DNA from: Bermanella sp036960565
GTDB lineage: Bacteria > Pseudomonadota > Gammaproteobacteria > Pseudomonadales > Oceanobacteraceae
Direction of reading: 5' to 3'
Length of the DNA stretch: 64,000 nucleotides
NCBI GenBank assembly: GCA_036960565.1
Contig: JBALXQ010000014.1
Coordinates: 48,406 to 112,405 of the forward strand
Positions 36,453 to 45,947 of this stretch are shown piece by piece. The notes beneath the pieces were generated by a model. It made no database searches. It saw only the letters and a list, made by a program, of their open reading frames with translations, and had not been told where the DNA came from. Positions within the stretch are counted from its first letter, which is position 1. Each line of letters begins with the position of its first letter. Both the position numbers and the translations under genes were made by a program.

Positions 36453-38789
36453 GTGAATCAAAAATTTAAGAAGTCTGATATTTTATTTACCTGTATCTGT
36501 GCGCTGGTGTTTGCGGGCGTGGTGGCGGCTTTTCTTCTTTATATTAAGCAAATTGAAAGCAGCATTGTCACTAAAAATTCTTTGCAGACGGCTCAGGTTT
36601 ACAGTCAGGCTTTGGAAAGTTTTCGCTCTATATACACCACGGAAGTGGTGGATAAAGTAAATAATTCGCAAATAAGTGTCAGTCACAATTATGCCCATAT
36701 AGAAGGTGCCATTCCGCTGCCTGCCACTCTCACTATGATACTGGCCGACAATCTCAGTCGCCATTCAGGTTATAAAGCCAGCCTTTACAGTCCCTTTCCG
36801 TTTCCGTGGCGCGATGATAATGTCGGCTTGAGTGATAATTTTCGCCAGCATGCTTGGAAGGCATTGAATGCGGCCCCCAGTCGACCTTATTATCGGTTTG
36901 TTAATACTAAGCAGGGAATGCTATTAAGGTATGCCAGCAGTGATTTAATGCGTGAATCTTGTGTCGATTGTCATAACCAGCATAAACTAACGCCTAAAAA
37001 TGATTGGCAAGTGGGAGATGTACGCGGGGTGCTTGAGGTGCAAATTCCCCTTTGGAAAGTTATCGATCAGGCTCACAAGGTCACTTATCAATTTACTTTT
37101 ATATTTATATTTATGGCCAGTATTTTGGCTTTGGTTATTTGGGGGTTCATGCTCAATATCCGTCACAAGGGCATACACCTTAAAGAAAGTCGCAGTCACC
37201 TAAAAGAAGAAATGGCCCAGCGCAAAGACGCGCAATTAAAAACCCTTCAAATGAATCGGTTGTTAAAAAAATCTGCAAAATACAACTCAGATATCATGGA
37301 CAGCCTGCCCAGTGCACTGCTGGTGTTGTCGCCCATATTTGAAATAATAGATGTAAATAATGCCGCCATTAAATTACTGGGATTTGAGCGCTCAGAATTA
37401 TTAACCATGTCTATTTCAGATATTATTTCGCATCAACAAGATTTTTATGGTGAAGGGCTTAATGGCCTAATGAAAAGTGGTTTCATTAAAGAGCAAGAGG
37501 TGACTTACCTCGGCAAGGGCGGTGTTGAAATTAGGGTGTTGTTAACCGGGGCGGTAATGCGCAGTAAAAAAGGAGAAACTAATGGAATTATTTGTCTCGC
37601 TCAGGATATTCGTGGCCATTTTCAAAGTGCGGTGGAATTACGAGAAAACGAAGCGCGCATGAGCAGTATTATTAATACCACAGTAGATGCCATTATCATG
37701 ATTGATGAAAAAGGTTTGATCACCACTTTTAACGTGGCCGCCGATAAAATGTTTGGTTATTCCGCAGCGGAAGTACTGGGGGAAAACGTTAAGATTCTGA
37801 TGCAGGATTATCATGCTCATAAACATGATGATTATTTGAAAATGTATAAAGAAACTGGAATTAATAAAGTGATTGGTATGGGGCGTGAGTTACAAGGTAG
37901 GCGCAAGGATGGCTCGGTTTTCCCCATGGCCTTGGCGGTAAGTGAAATAGTGCAGGGTTTTAGTAGCACCTTTACCGGCATTATACGTGACCTTTCCGAG
38001 CGCGATGAAGCACAAAGCGAATTAAAGAAAGTTCGTGAAGAGTTACAGGCCAGTCATAAAGTATTGTCAAAAACCCAAACTAATTTATTGCAAGCCGCTA
38101 AGTTTTCTTCGCTGGGGGAAATGGCCGTGGCGATTGTTCAAGAGCTAAGACAGCCCATTAATATTATGGCTTTAGCATTCGGTCGTATTCATAAAAATAT
38201 TAAGGAAAATACTCCGTCTGACAGCATGAATGAAAGTGATTTTGAAGAAATTAACAAGCAGAATAAATTAATGTTAGGAATCCTTGAACATGTGAGTCAC
38301 TTTGGCCGCGAAGTATTAGATAGCCAAAAACAGTCATTTAATCTAAACGGTCTGGTTGAAAAAGTGAGTGAGTTATTTAAGTCGGAACATTCGTTAAACA
38401 AGATAACGGTAATTAAAAAATTGGCGACAGATTTACCTGATTTGGTAGGTAACGCTCAGCAATTTGAGTTGTTGCTAACCAACTTATTCGCGAATGCAAA
38501 GGACGCTGTGCTGAAAAAAGAAACGAAAGAAATAGAGGTGATCAGTTTTTTACAAAATGAAGAAATTGTCATTCAAATAACCGACAGTGGTGATGGTGTT
38601 AAATTCTTAGCCAGTGAAATAACGTTTGATTCATTTTTTATTAATAAGCCCAATGGCACTGGGCTAGGATTCGGGCTATTTATTTGCCATAGCATAATAA
38701 AGAGTCACGGCGGGACATTGAGTTATCAGAAAAAAGAAGGGAGGGGCAGTTGCTTTATCATTAAACTGCCCGTGAATGCCGCTTCATAA
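36453..38789 (+). CDS. membrane sensor kinase with Tll0287-like haem-motif domain, two PAS domains and Gln in place of the phosphoacceptor His
   Basis: The start is the GTG at 36453, with GGGTGGA at good spacing; a TTG nine codons upstream is less likely. The product has 778 residues. A membrane helix (about 7-29) precedes a DUF3365/Tll0287-like periplasmic domain with the c-haem motif CVDCH (C170, C173, H174), and a second helix is near 210-230. Two PAS domains follow (about 275-395 and 405-525, the second with FNVAADKMFGYSAAEVLGE). The dimerisation helix reads GEMAVAIVQELRQPINIMAL: in this HisKA subgroup the residue before E-L is the phosphorylated His (AHELNQPL), but here it is Gln563. The ATPase motifs NLFANAKDAV, DSGDGV and GTGLGFGLF remain. 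It therefore may not autophosphorylate normally. No adjacent receiver gene is on this strand. Confidence 0.8.
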   Translation: MNQKFKKSDILFTCICALVFAGVVAAFLLYIKQIESSIVTKNSLQTAQVYSQALESFRSIYTTEVVDKVNNSQISVSHNYAHIEGAIPLPATLTMILADNLSRHSGYKASLYSPFPFPWRDDNVGLSDNFRQHAWKALNAAPSRPYYRFVNTKQGMLLRYASSDLMRESCVDCHNQHKLTPKNDWQVGDVRGVLEVQIPLWKVIDQAHKVTYQFTFIFIFMASILALVIWGFMLNIRHKGIHLKESRSHLKEEMAQRKDAQLKTLQMNRLLKKSAKYNSDIMDSLPSALLVLSPIFEIIDVNNAAIKLLGFERSELLTMSISDIISHQQDFYGEGLNGLMKSGFIKEQEVTYLGKGGVEIRVLLTGAVMRSKKGETNGIICLAQDIRGHFQSAVELRENEARMSSIINTTVDAIIMIDEKGLITTFNVAADKMFGYSAAEVLGENVKILMQDYHAHKHDDYLKMYKETGINKVIGMGRELQGRRKDGSVFPMALAVSEIVQGFSSTFTGIIRDLSERDEAQSELKKVREELQASHKVLSKTQTNLLQAAKFSSLGEMAVAIVQELRQPINIMALAFGRIHKNIKENTPSDSMNESDFEEINKQNKLMLGILEHVSHFGREVLDSQKQSFNLNGLVEKVSELFKSEHSLNKITVIKKLATDLPDLVGNAQQFELLLTNLFANAKDAVLKKETKEIEVISFLQNEEIVIQITDSGDGVKFLASEITFDSFFINKPNGTGLGFGLFICHSIIKSHGGTLSYQKKEGRGSCFIIKLPVNAAS

Positions 38790-38810
38790 CCTTATACTGT
38801 TGAGCCTGCT

Positions 38811-40361
38811 CTAATAGCCACTGGCCAGACTAGAGTTGGAATTCATGTAGGCGTGCTGGCTCATGGCTTGTGCCGCTTGTACACCTGCTCGAGCCGCCCC
38901 GCTAAAGCTCCCTGGATAAAGGCTGTCTCTTTGGCCACTGGCAAAATAGATATTCCTCACCGGCAACTTAAAGTTATCCCAATAGTGGTTAATTTCCTTG
39001 GCTTGATAGCTAATATAATGCCCACCCGGCCAGGGCTCGCGATGCCAAGCTTGAACACTGGCACTAATGAAAAGTTTATCAATGCCGGGAAATTTTGCCG
39101 CCAACTGCGCACGCTTAATAGCAATGATGTGTTCTGTACTTATGTAGCTTTGGCCATCGATAAAGCCGCCTGAAGTGTAGGTGGTCAGGGTATTACTTAA
39201 CGCATTGGCATCGTGCGTTTGCACTCGGTTCCAACCCATGGGCAGTTCGTGGCTGCTGCTGGCATTAACTAAGGCCATGAAGCCACTTTGATATTGCAGT
39301 AATACCTTGTTGTAAGCGCCGTAATTTAAATGCTGGGAAGATGACAATATATCGGCTGGCAATACTGGGCTGATATTTAACTGGGCCAGTTTGGGCAAGG
39401 CCTGGCTAATTAATAATTGCTGAGCCCTGAAAATTTTGCCACCCGCTTTCACCACTACGCCTGTCTTGGTGTGTTTAATACTGGTGATTTTATGATTCAA
39501 TAAAACCGGTTTTGTTAGCTTGGTTGCCAGAACGTTAGCCATAAGGCTATCGCCTCCGACAATACGTCGCACTTGCGCTTGGCGGTCACGTTCATGATTA
39601 CGAGAACCTTGTACACGGGCCAATGAGAGCAAGGATAATTGTGAGGATTTATCATATATGGCTTCAAGGTGATGCTTGGCCAGCATAAGAGCGGCTGGGT
39701 GCAAATTAAGGCTATTTAACCAATCCTGAGTGCTCAAGGGTGGGCTTAATTGAATGGAGTAAGGCTGGGCTTTTTTACGTTGTGCTTTAACTTCAGTTTC
39801 CAGCTTGGCTACTTGTCTTTGCGTTAATTGATTAAAGGCCAGCCAAAAGCGCTGATAGTCGGGGGATATATGCTGGGCAAAGACCTGGCTTAAATCCTGG
39901 AAGGAAATGAGCTTTCCGTTCAGGTAATAATGGCTTTGAAGACTGTCTATGGCGGTGTTAGCTGCCATAGGCTTGCTGGAAATTGCATATTCATCAGTGT
40001 CTGGGCTCGCAGTATCCGTTACCTGTAATCCCAACAAAGCCAGATACCCGTGAATTTGCCCGTGAATTTGTTCGTGCACCTCTTCATTAAGCAGTTCATC
40101 ACTTGGCATATTTTTTACATCAGTATCAGCCTGAATAAAGTCGCTCGTAAAGCTGTAAACAGGCTTCCCTGTGTGAGCACTTGCTTCTAATACCGTGACC
40201 AATAGCCCTGACTTTTGCAGTTCAATCGCGGCACTTAAGCCTGTGAGGCCGGCACCAATTACAATTACCGATGACTTATCTTTTGGTGGTGTTGACCAGC
40301 TTGAAAGGCAGGTGAAAAGCAATAGGGTAAGCATAAGAATGCGGCTGGGTGTTACTGGCAT
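38811..40361 (-). CDS. exported flavin amine oxidase-like protein
   Basis: The product has 516 residues. A Sec-type signal peptide without twin arginines (LTLLLFTCLSSWS) precedes the dinucleotide-binding fold VIVIGAGLTGLSAAIELQKSG. The next signature of flavin amine oxidases, normally EA..R.GGR, is degraded here to EASAHTGKPV. The substrate and covering regions are recognisable (RRIVGGDSLMANVLA for product site, AWHREPWPGGHY). The C-terminal FAD-binding stretch is present (IYFASGQRDSLYPGSFSGAA RAGVQAAQAM split over one line). It is convergent with the haem-motif kinase. A flavoenzyme with an ordinary Sec leader is unusual and suggests either an odd export route or a membrane-tethered N-terminus. 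Confidence 0.7.
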   Translation of the reverse strand: MPVTPSRILMLTLLLFTCLSSWSTPPKDKSSVIVIGAGLTGLSAAIELQKSGLLVTVLEASAHTGKPVYSFTSDFIQADTDVKNMPSDELLNEEVHEQIHGQIHGYLALLGLQVTDTASPDTDEYAISSKPMAANTAIDSLQSHYYLNGKLISFQDLSQVFAQHISPDYQRFWLAFNQLTQRQVAKLETEVKAQRKKAQPYSIQLSPPLSTQDWLNSLNLHPAALMLAKHHLEAIYDKSSQLSLLSLARVQGSRNHERDRQAQVRRIVGGDSLMANVLATKLTKPVLLNHKITSIKHTKTGVVVKAGGKIFRAQQLLISQALPKLAQLNISPVLPADILSSSQHLNYGAYNKVLLQYQSGFMALVNASSSHELPMGWNRVQTHDANALSNTLTTYTSGGFIDGQSYISTEHIIAIKRAQLAAKFPGIDKLFISASVQAWHREPWPGGHYISYQAKEINHYWDNFKLPVRNIYFASGQRDSLYPGSFSGAARAGVQAAQAMSQHAYMNSNSSLASGY

Positions 40362-40648
40362 GCTTTACTCCTTTTAAGTGTTTAGGCCAATTTAGACCAT
40401 GGAAATTTAGGCGGGCGTATTTTAGCCAGCTCTGGTCTATATAGCCATACTGAATTGTGAATACACTAATATTCCAAATGCTTATATGGACAATGGATAC
40501 ATTTGCGATGGTGACAGCAAAACAGGTTTAAAATGGCCAATCCGTGCTGCGCAGCTATAGTTAAAAGTCATAGCCCCTAGACTGCACGGTATTGAGTGAT
40601 GATTGATTTGGGGTTGGAGTGTTGTTTAGGGTTTCATGGATGGAATAA

Positions 40649-42244
40649 ATGAAAATACGCACAAAAATCATCATTCCACCAGCCTGCTTTATGCTGTTGT
40701 TGTTATTGCTCTTAGCCTGTTTTTTTATCATTCAAAAAAAGCAGCAGGATGAATTGAGCTTAGTGATATCGGACTTGCAGCAAGTGAATAAGTTATCGGC
40801 CCGGCTGATGATCGATTACCTAAACAATAAATCGCATTTACTGCGTTTTCGTCACGATAAGCTAGAGGCTCAATTGGTGACCATAGCTCAGACAGATAAT
40901 GTTATTCAAAGTCAGTTGAATAATTTAATACAAAGACAAGATTCCACTAAAAAAAGCAAAAATTCCCTGGCGGCCATTGTTAATATGCATGAAGCCATAC
41001 AAATTAATAAAAAAGAATTGGTTAATGCGGTTTTACTTGGGGATCAGCCACAAATAGAAGCGGCACTGGACCGCTTCATTATAGAAACCAACCTTATGGA
41101 GGTTGGTTTGGCTGACTTCTCTGCCGACAGTTTTTCTCAGCTTGAATCGTCATTAAAAAACTTCAAAGAACAAAGTATCGTATATGCCGTTCTGGCTGCT
41201 TTAACCACGGCTTTATCGGTGCTGCTGCTTTTAAGCATATTGTATTTCTACAATAAAAAAATTATTAAACCCATACTCGATCTAACCGATTCCGCCTGGA
41301 AAATTGCTCAGGGCTACCTTGAATATAAACCTCAACCCATCACCCAAAATGATGAAGTGGGTCGGCTCACCCTCGCCTTCAGCGTTATGACCGATAACCT
41401 TATATCAGCCAACGAAAACTTAGAGAAGAAAATTAAAGAGCGAACTCAAGAGCTAGAGCGCTCCAATGGAGATCTTGAACAGTTTGCCTATATTGCCTCC
41501 CATGATCTACAAGAGCCTTTGCGTATGGTGGCCAGCTATAACCAGCTTCTGGCCAAGCGTTATCAAGGGCAGTTAGATGAGAAAGCCAATAAATACATCG
41601 AGTACTCGGTAGACGGAGCCAAGCGCATGCAGGCCATGATAAATGGCTTATTAGAATTTTCCCGGGCGGGTTCCGATGAATTAGATGTGAAGGTGACGGA
41701 TTTGTCGCTTCAACTCGATAAAGTGTTACATGATCTTGGCGGAAAGATAAAAGAAAATGACGCGGATATTCAGCGCATGCCCTTGCCTTCATTAATGGTT
41801 AATGCCCAGCAAATTAATCGGGTTTTTCAAAACCTCATTAGTAACGCCATAAAATTTCGTAATGGTGAAAGCGTTAAGATTGATATCTCGGTTAAGCAAG
41901 GTGAAAAAGAAAGTGTGTTTTGTGTTCAGGATAATGGCGTGGGCATAGATTCGATAAGTTTTGAACGGATATTTAATTTATTCGAACGTGTACATGATCG
42001 CCAACACTATCCGGGCAATGGCATAGGCTTGGCGGTGAGTAAACGGCTTGTAGAAAATCACGGGGGGCGAATCTGGTTGGAATCGACGGTGGGTGAGGGC
42101 GCGGCTTTTTATTTTTCTTTGCCCGCTAACGAGGCCATTATTGATGAAGGCGATGAAGACAATAAATGTGATAGCAGTGATAAAAATATTGTAGATCTAG
42201 AAAGTGAAGAAGCTGAAAAGGAATCAACATGTCAGCGATTTTAA
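40649..42244 (+). CDS. membrane sensor histidine kinase, phytochrome-type kinase core
   Basis: A 531-residue kinase. Helices at about 10-28 and 178-200 bracket a helical periplasmic sensor with no recognised ligand. A HAMP domain (about 200-255) and a coiled coil follow, then the H-box FAYIASHDLQEPLRMVASY with H285. The ATPase domain has NLISNAIKFR, DNGVGID and HYPGNGIGLAVSKRLVENHGG. This kinase core is the bacteriophytochrome / cyanobacterial Cph1-like subgroup, which typically partners short Rcp1-type receivers. Exactly such a receiver overlaps its 3' end by 16 bp, so they are a cognate pair and translationally coupled. Confidence 0.9.
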   Translation: MKIRTKIIIPPACFMLLLLLLLACFFIIQKKQQDELSLVISDLQQVNKLSARLMIDYLNNKSHLLRFRHDKLEAQLVTIAQTDNVIQSQLNNLIQRQDSTKKSKNSLAAIVNMHEAIQINKKELVNAVLLGDQPQIEAALDRFIIETNLMEVGLADFSADSFSQLESSLKNFKEQSIVYAVLAALTTALSVLLLLSILYFYNKKIIKPILDLTDSAWKIAQGYLEYKPQPITQNDEVGRLTLAFSVMTDNLISANENLEKKIKERTQELERSNGDLEQFAYIASHDLQEPLRMVASYNQLLAKRYQGQLDEKANKYIEYSVDGAKRMQAMINGLLEFSRAGSDELDVKVTDLSLQLDKVLHDLGGKIKENDADIQRMPLPSLMVNAQQINRVFQNLISNAIKFRNGESVKIDISVKQGEKESVFCVQDNGVGIDSISFERIFNLFERVHDRQHYPGNGIGLAVSKRLVENHGGRIWLESTVGEGAAFYFSLPANEAIIDEGDEDNKCDSSDKNIVDLESEEAEKESTCQRF

Positions 42245-42660
42245 ATGTTTTATTAGTGGAAGATAATCCCGCCGAGGCCGAATTAATGCTTGAGGTGCTT
42301 GAGGATTGTCAGGAAAGCTATCCCCAAACCCTAGTCGCTAGTAGCGGTGAAGAAGCCATGGATATTCTTTATCGGCGTAATGGTCATGAAGATTCGGCGC
42401 GTCCCAATATTATATTGTTGGATATTAATTTGCCGGTCATGAACGGTAAGCAGGTATTGGCCGAGGTGAAGTCGAACTTGGATCTTTTAAATATTCCCAT
42501 TTTGATGCTCACCTCTTCCCAGACACCTGAAGATATTAACCAGTGTTACCAATTACATGCCAACGCTTATATGGTGAAGCCGGTGGATTATGAATCCCTA
42601 GTGAAGCTCATGACCAATTTAGAAAAATATTGGTTTTCCCATGTGCGTTACCCTCACTGA
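42229..42660 (+). CDS. single-domain response regulator (Rcp1-like)
   Basis: A 143-residue stand-alone receiver. The acidic pocket is ED (VLLVEDNPAEAELMLEVLED) and the phosphorylation site is D65 (IILLDINLPVMNGKQVLAEV). The conserved Lys lies in AYMVKPVDYESLVKLM. It has no output domain, as in Rcp1 and CheY-like proteins that pass phosphate on or act by binding a partner. Its ATG lies inside the end of the kinase gene at 40649-42244. The downstream diguanylate cyclase could be the next element of the same pathway. Confidence 0.92.
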   Translation: MSAILNVLLVEDNPAEAELMLEVLEDCQESYPQTLVASSGEEAMDILYRRNGHEDSARPNIILLDINLPVMNGKQVLAEVKSNLDLLNIPILMLTSSQTPEDINQCYQLHANAYMVKPVDYESLVKLMTNLEKYWFSHVRYPH

Positions 42661-42737
42661 GTATTAAATGAAATTAAGTGAATTTAGCAGAGTGACTTTT
42701 CATGGTTGTTTAATGAGGCTATTAAGCTGAGGGATTC

Positions 42738-43673
42738 ATGCGAGAAGTGAAAACGTTAACCATCCTAGTGGTGGAGGATAACCCTGGAGATTTTGATTTA
42801 ATCAGTGAGTATCTCAGTGAGGTTAACTGGGTGTCATATGAATTAATTCCCTGTTCTTCATTACAACAAGCCAAAGAAAAACTCTTAGTAAATACTCTAG
42901 ACGCGGTGTTGCTCGATTTATCCCTGCCCGACTCCAGTGGCATTGGCACGGTGAGTAACATGCGCAGCCTCAGCGACCGTTTACCTATTATTGTTTTAAC
43001 CGGCTTAGACAATGATGAAATTGGCGAGCAATCTATTCAACAAGGCGCGCAGGAATACCTAGCCAAGAATGAGCTAAACGGCCGCTTACTTTCTCGAGTG
43101 ATTAAATACGCTATTAAACGCAAGCAAATGGATTTAAAACTAGAAAAACTGGCCATCACCGATCCATTAACCGAATTGTATAACCGCCGCTATTTTTTTG
43201 AGCGTGGCTGGAACGAATATGTACGCGCCCGACGTTATGAACATGCCTTGGCCATTGTGATGATGGACATAGATTATTTTAAAAAGGTAAACGATTTTTA
43301 CGGGCACATCTGTGGCGATAAGGTATTGGTGAGTGTTGCCAATTTGTTGAGGAAAACGGTGCGGGGCATAGATTTGGTATCGCGCTTTGGTGGCGAAGAA
43401 TTTATTGTACTTATTCCTGAGACCGATCTTAAAGGCGTGCAGTTATTGGCCGAACGCATGCGCCTCGAAGTGGCTGACACCCCCATAGAACACAACGGCA
43501 AGAGTTTTCATATTAGCATTAGCATTGGTGTTGCCATGATAGATTCTAACAATGGCGATTTTGAAGGCATGATTAATCAGGCCGACATCGCCTTGTATAA
43601 AGCCAAAGATAAAGGGCGCAACCGGGTGGAGTTATATAACAACAGTTTAAATGATAATAATATGCCCCGGTAG
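42738..43673 (+). CDS. response regulator with diguanylate cyclase (GGDEF) output
   Basis: A 311-residue protein. The receiver domain (about 8-125) has D60 (AVLLDLSLPDSSG). The GGDEF domain (about 140-300) has DPLTELYNRRYF, the substrate-binding DIDYFKKVNDFYGH and the active GGEEF at 218-222. RGID sits five residues before it, the RxxD product-inhibition site. It should make c-di-GMP from GTP when phosphorylated and be feedback-inhibited. It follows the kinase/receiver pair by 77 bp on the same strand, so a three-gene phosphorelay to c-di-GMP is likely. Confidence 0.92.
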   Translation: MREVKTLTILVVEDNPGDFDLISEYLSEVNWVSYELIPCSSLQQAKEKLLVNTLDAVLLDLSLPDSSGIGTVSNMRSLSDRLPIIVLTGLDNDEIGEQSIQQGAQEYLAKNELNGRLLSRVIKYAIKRKQMDLKLEKLAITDPLTELYNRRYFFERGWNEYVRARRYEHALAIVMMDIDYFKKVNDFYGHICGDKVLVSVANLLRKTVRGIDLVSRFGGEEFIVLIPETDLKGVQLLAERMRLEVADTPIEHNGKSFHISISIGVAMIDSNNGDFEGMINQADIALYKAKDKGRNRVELYNNSLNDNNMPR

Positions 43674-43690
43674 TTTAAAATATTAACGCA

Positions 43691-43722
43691 TAAAAAAAGC
43701 ACAGGGTTCTAAACCTATGCTT
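43691..43722 (-). terminator. intrinsic terminator for the acyl-CoA dehydrogenase gene
   Basis: Read on the minus strand, AAGCATAGGTTT pairs with the CCTGTGCTT side and runs into seven Ts. It lies about 100 bp beyond the acyl-CoA dehydrogenase stop codon, and just beyond the diguanylate cyclase stop from the other side. Confidence 0.7.
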
Positions 43723-43733
43723 CGTTATTAAGC

Positions 43734-43789
43734 CCTTGCATTAAACGCCTTGCATTAAACGCCTTGCATTAACCGCTTTGCATTAAACG
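43734..43789. repeat. four tandem 14-bp repeats between convergent genes
   Basis: CCTTGCATTAAACG is repeated four times head to tail, the first two copies exact and the last two with one change each. It sits between the diguanylate cyclase and acyl-CoA dehydrogenase 3' ends. It is too short and without spacers, so it is not CRISPR. Replication slippage is the simplest origin. Confidence 0.85.
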
Positions 43790-43822
43790 TCTTATTTTTA
43801 ACTTTTTGCTATTGATAGTAGT

Positions 43823-45649
43823 TTAACAACCGCTTAAAAGCTGCTTCTCACTAATCTCCATTAAGCTATTCATGCCCGCCATCATGCTACTTTTGTGGCC
43901 CAGCGCTCTTGGTAAAATACGTTCAAAATAAAAACGTGCGTTTAATACCTTACCTTCTAAAAATTCAGTATCCAGCTTTTCATTTTGGGCTGTTGGCACT
44001 CCATTTTGCGGCGTTATGTCGCCATCTAACTCTCCATCTAAGAGGGCTTGTGCTGTAATTGCCATTTTCGCCCAAAAGTACGCCAGCGTGACATAACCTG
44101 AATACATTAAATAATCAAAACTGGCGGCACCGGCTTCATCAGGGTTTTTCATGGCCTTAGCACCAATTTTCATGGTGAGTTCTGGCCACTCTTTAGAATA
44201 TTTAGCCAATACGTTTAACAGGTCTTGTTGCTTTTCATTGCCAACATTTTCTTTGCAAAGCTTATGCATTAACTTAGTAAAGCTCATGAGGCTCTTGCCT
44301 TGTGTGCCAAGAACTTTACGCCCCAGTAAATCCAATGCTTGAATACCGGTGGTGCCTTCGTAAAGCGTGGCAATACGTCCGTCGCGGTATAATTGTTCGG
44401 CGCCCGTTTCTTTTATAAAACCATGGCCGCCGTGAATTTGAATGGCATGGCTGGCACTTTCTAGTCCTACCTCGGTACAAAAACCTTTAGCAATGGGCGT
44501 GAGCATATCCAGTAATTGTTGGTCTTCTTTGCTGATGTCTCCTTGATGGCTTTGCTCCAGAAGTTGGGCACAAAATTGCCCTAACGCGCGGCCGCCTTGC
44601 GCAAATACTTTTTGGGTAAGCAACATGCGGCGTACATCTGGGTGCACCACAATTGGGTCGGCTTCTTGGTCTTTGGCTTTTACACCACTTAACGATCGCA
44701 TTTGAGTACGCTGCGTCGCATACGCAATACTTTTTTGAAAGCTGTGTTCACATAAACCTATGCCTTGCCCAGCGGTGCCCAAACGCATTTCGTTCATCAT
44801 GGCGAACATGGCATTAATGCCCTTATTTACTTCACCCACAATAAAACCGGTGCTGCCTTCAAAACTCATAGAGCAAGTAGGGTTCGCGTGTATGCCCATT
44901 TTTTCTTCAATGCCAATGCAGCTTACCTGGTTGTCTTTATTCCAGTTGCCATCTTCATCTTGCAACTTGGCGGGCACCAAAAATAGCGACAAACCTTTAA
45001 CGCCCTTGGGGCTGTCTTTTAAACGCCCTAAAACTAAGTGAATAATATTGTCGCTGGCATCGTGGGAGCCGGCTGAAATAAAGATTTTATTGCCTTTAAT
45101 CTTGTACTGGCCCGGGCCATCTTCTATAGCCGAGGTGCGCACTAACCCTAAATCAGACCCACAATGGCTTTCGGTCATGCACATGGTGCCGGTCCATTCT
45201 CCTGCCACCATCTTGGTTAAGTAGGTGGTTTTTAATTCATCACTGCCAAACGCCATGATCGCGCGGCAAGCCGACATAGTCAGCGCTGGGGTCATGCTAA
45301 ACGCGTGGTTGGCCGAAGTGAGTATTTCCCCAGCACAAGAGGCTAGAGTTTCAGGCAGGGCTTGGCCGCCAAACTCCTCAGGCATGGAAATACCCATCCA
45401 ACCGGCCTGTGCATAACTTTGAAACGCCTTCTTCATGCTAGGCGGCAGAGTGACCTGACCATCTTTTAGCGTACAGCCAATAGTGTCGCCTTCTTGGTTA
45501 ATGGGCGCTAACTCTTTTTGTGCAAAGCGCGCAGCCTGGTCTAATACAAACAAGAGCTCTTCATTGTTGGTGGGGGTAATGGCCATTTCATTCATTAAGA
45601 AGGCCATGTCTTTTAGTGGAGCCATGTAGATAGAGTGAGAGTCGGCCAT
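43823..45649 (-). CDS. acyl-CoA dehydrogenase (long, with C-terminal extension)
   Basis: A 608-residue flavoenzyme that introduces the 2,3 double bond into acyl-CoA. The FAD/substrate block is MCMTESHCGSDLGLVRTSA with the following FISAGSHDASDNIIHLVLG. The catalytic base is E431 in ATLYEGTTGIQALDLLGRKV. The C-terminal domain of about 130 residues is the Acyl-CoA_dh_C type of DmdC- and AidB-related dehydrogenases. The gene is divergent from fadH, and the pair covers two steps of fatty acid beta-oxidation. The specific substrate (fatty acyl-CoA or methylmercaptopropionyl-CoA) cannot be decided from sequence reading. AGGA lies six bases upstream of the ATG. Confidence 0.88.
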   Translation of the reverse strand: MADSHSIYMAPLKDMAFLMNEMAITPTNNEELLFVLDQAARFAQKELAPINQEGDTIGCTLKDGQVTLPPSMKKAFQSYAQAGWMGISMPEEFGGQALPETLASCAGEILTSANHAFSMTPALTMSACRAIMAFGSDELKTTYLTKMVAGEWTGTMCMTESHCGSDLGLVRTSAIEDGPGQYKIKGNKIFISAGSHDASDNIIHLVLGRLKDSPKGVKGLSLFLVPAKLQDEDGNWNKDNQVSCIGIEEKMGIHANPTCSMSFEGSTGFIVGEVNKGINAMFAMMNEMRLGTAGQGIGLCEHSFQKSIAYATQRTQMRSLSGVKAKDQEADPIVVHPDVRRMLLTQKVFAQGGRALGQFCAQLLEQSHQGDISKEDQQLLDMLTPIAKGFCTEVGLESASHAIQIHGGHGFIKETGAEQLYRDGRIATLYEGTTGIQALDLLGRKVLGTQGKSLMSFTKLMHKLCKENVGNEKQQDLLNVLAKYSKEWPELTMKIGAKAMKNPDEAGAASFDYLMYSGYVTLAYFWAKMAITAQALLDGELDGDITPQNGVPTAQNEKLDTEFLEGKVLNARFYFERILPRALGHKSSMMAGMNSLMEISEKQLLSGC

Positions 45650-45832
45650 GTTTATTCCTATTATTGCTTTCTGTTTGATTATTGAGCGGTATTTTTAACG
45701 GTGTCTTTACAACGCCCAAACCATCTTAATTTGGTTGATCTGCTTAGAAACTTGGCTATCCAATGATCATTGCTCGTTAAATAGCCATTTATTTGCTGTC
45801 TTTATAGTATTAGGCATAAATACCTCTATTTT

Positions 45833-45850
45833 CGTTATCAAATGATAACG
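45833..45850. promoter_or_regulatory. palindromic operator candidate upstream of fadH
   Basis: CGTTATCAAATGATAACG is a perfect 8-bp inverted repeat with a two-base centre, extendable by one T-A pair. It lies about 100 bp upstream of the fadH ATG in the region divergent from the acyl-CoA dehydrogenase gene. A second palindrome, CAATGATCATTG, is at 45761-45772. Neither matches the FadR consensus I know. A fatty-acid repressor of the TetR type (PsrA/FadP-like) is one possibility. Confidence 0.5.
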
Positions 45851-45947
45851 ACGGCAATCTAATAACCCCTGATAATCCCCCCCGACTTACAAACAACGCA
45901 GATTTGGCCCCAGAAGCCGAACGCACAGATGAGAGATTGGAATAATT

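Noticed and set aside
43734..43789. CRISPR array
   Set aside because: The repeats are 14 bp with no spacers between them, and no cas genes are near.
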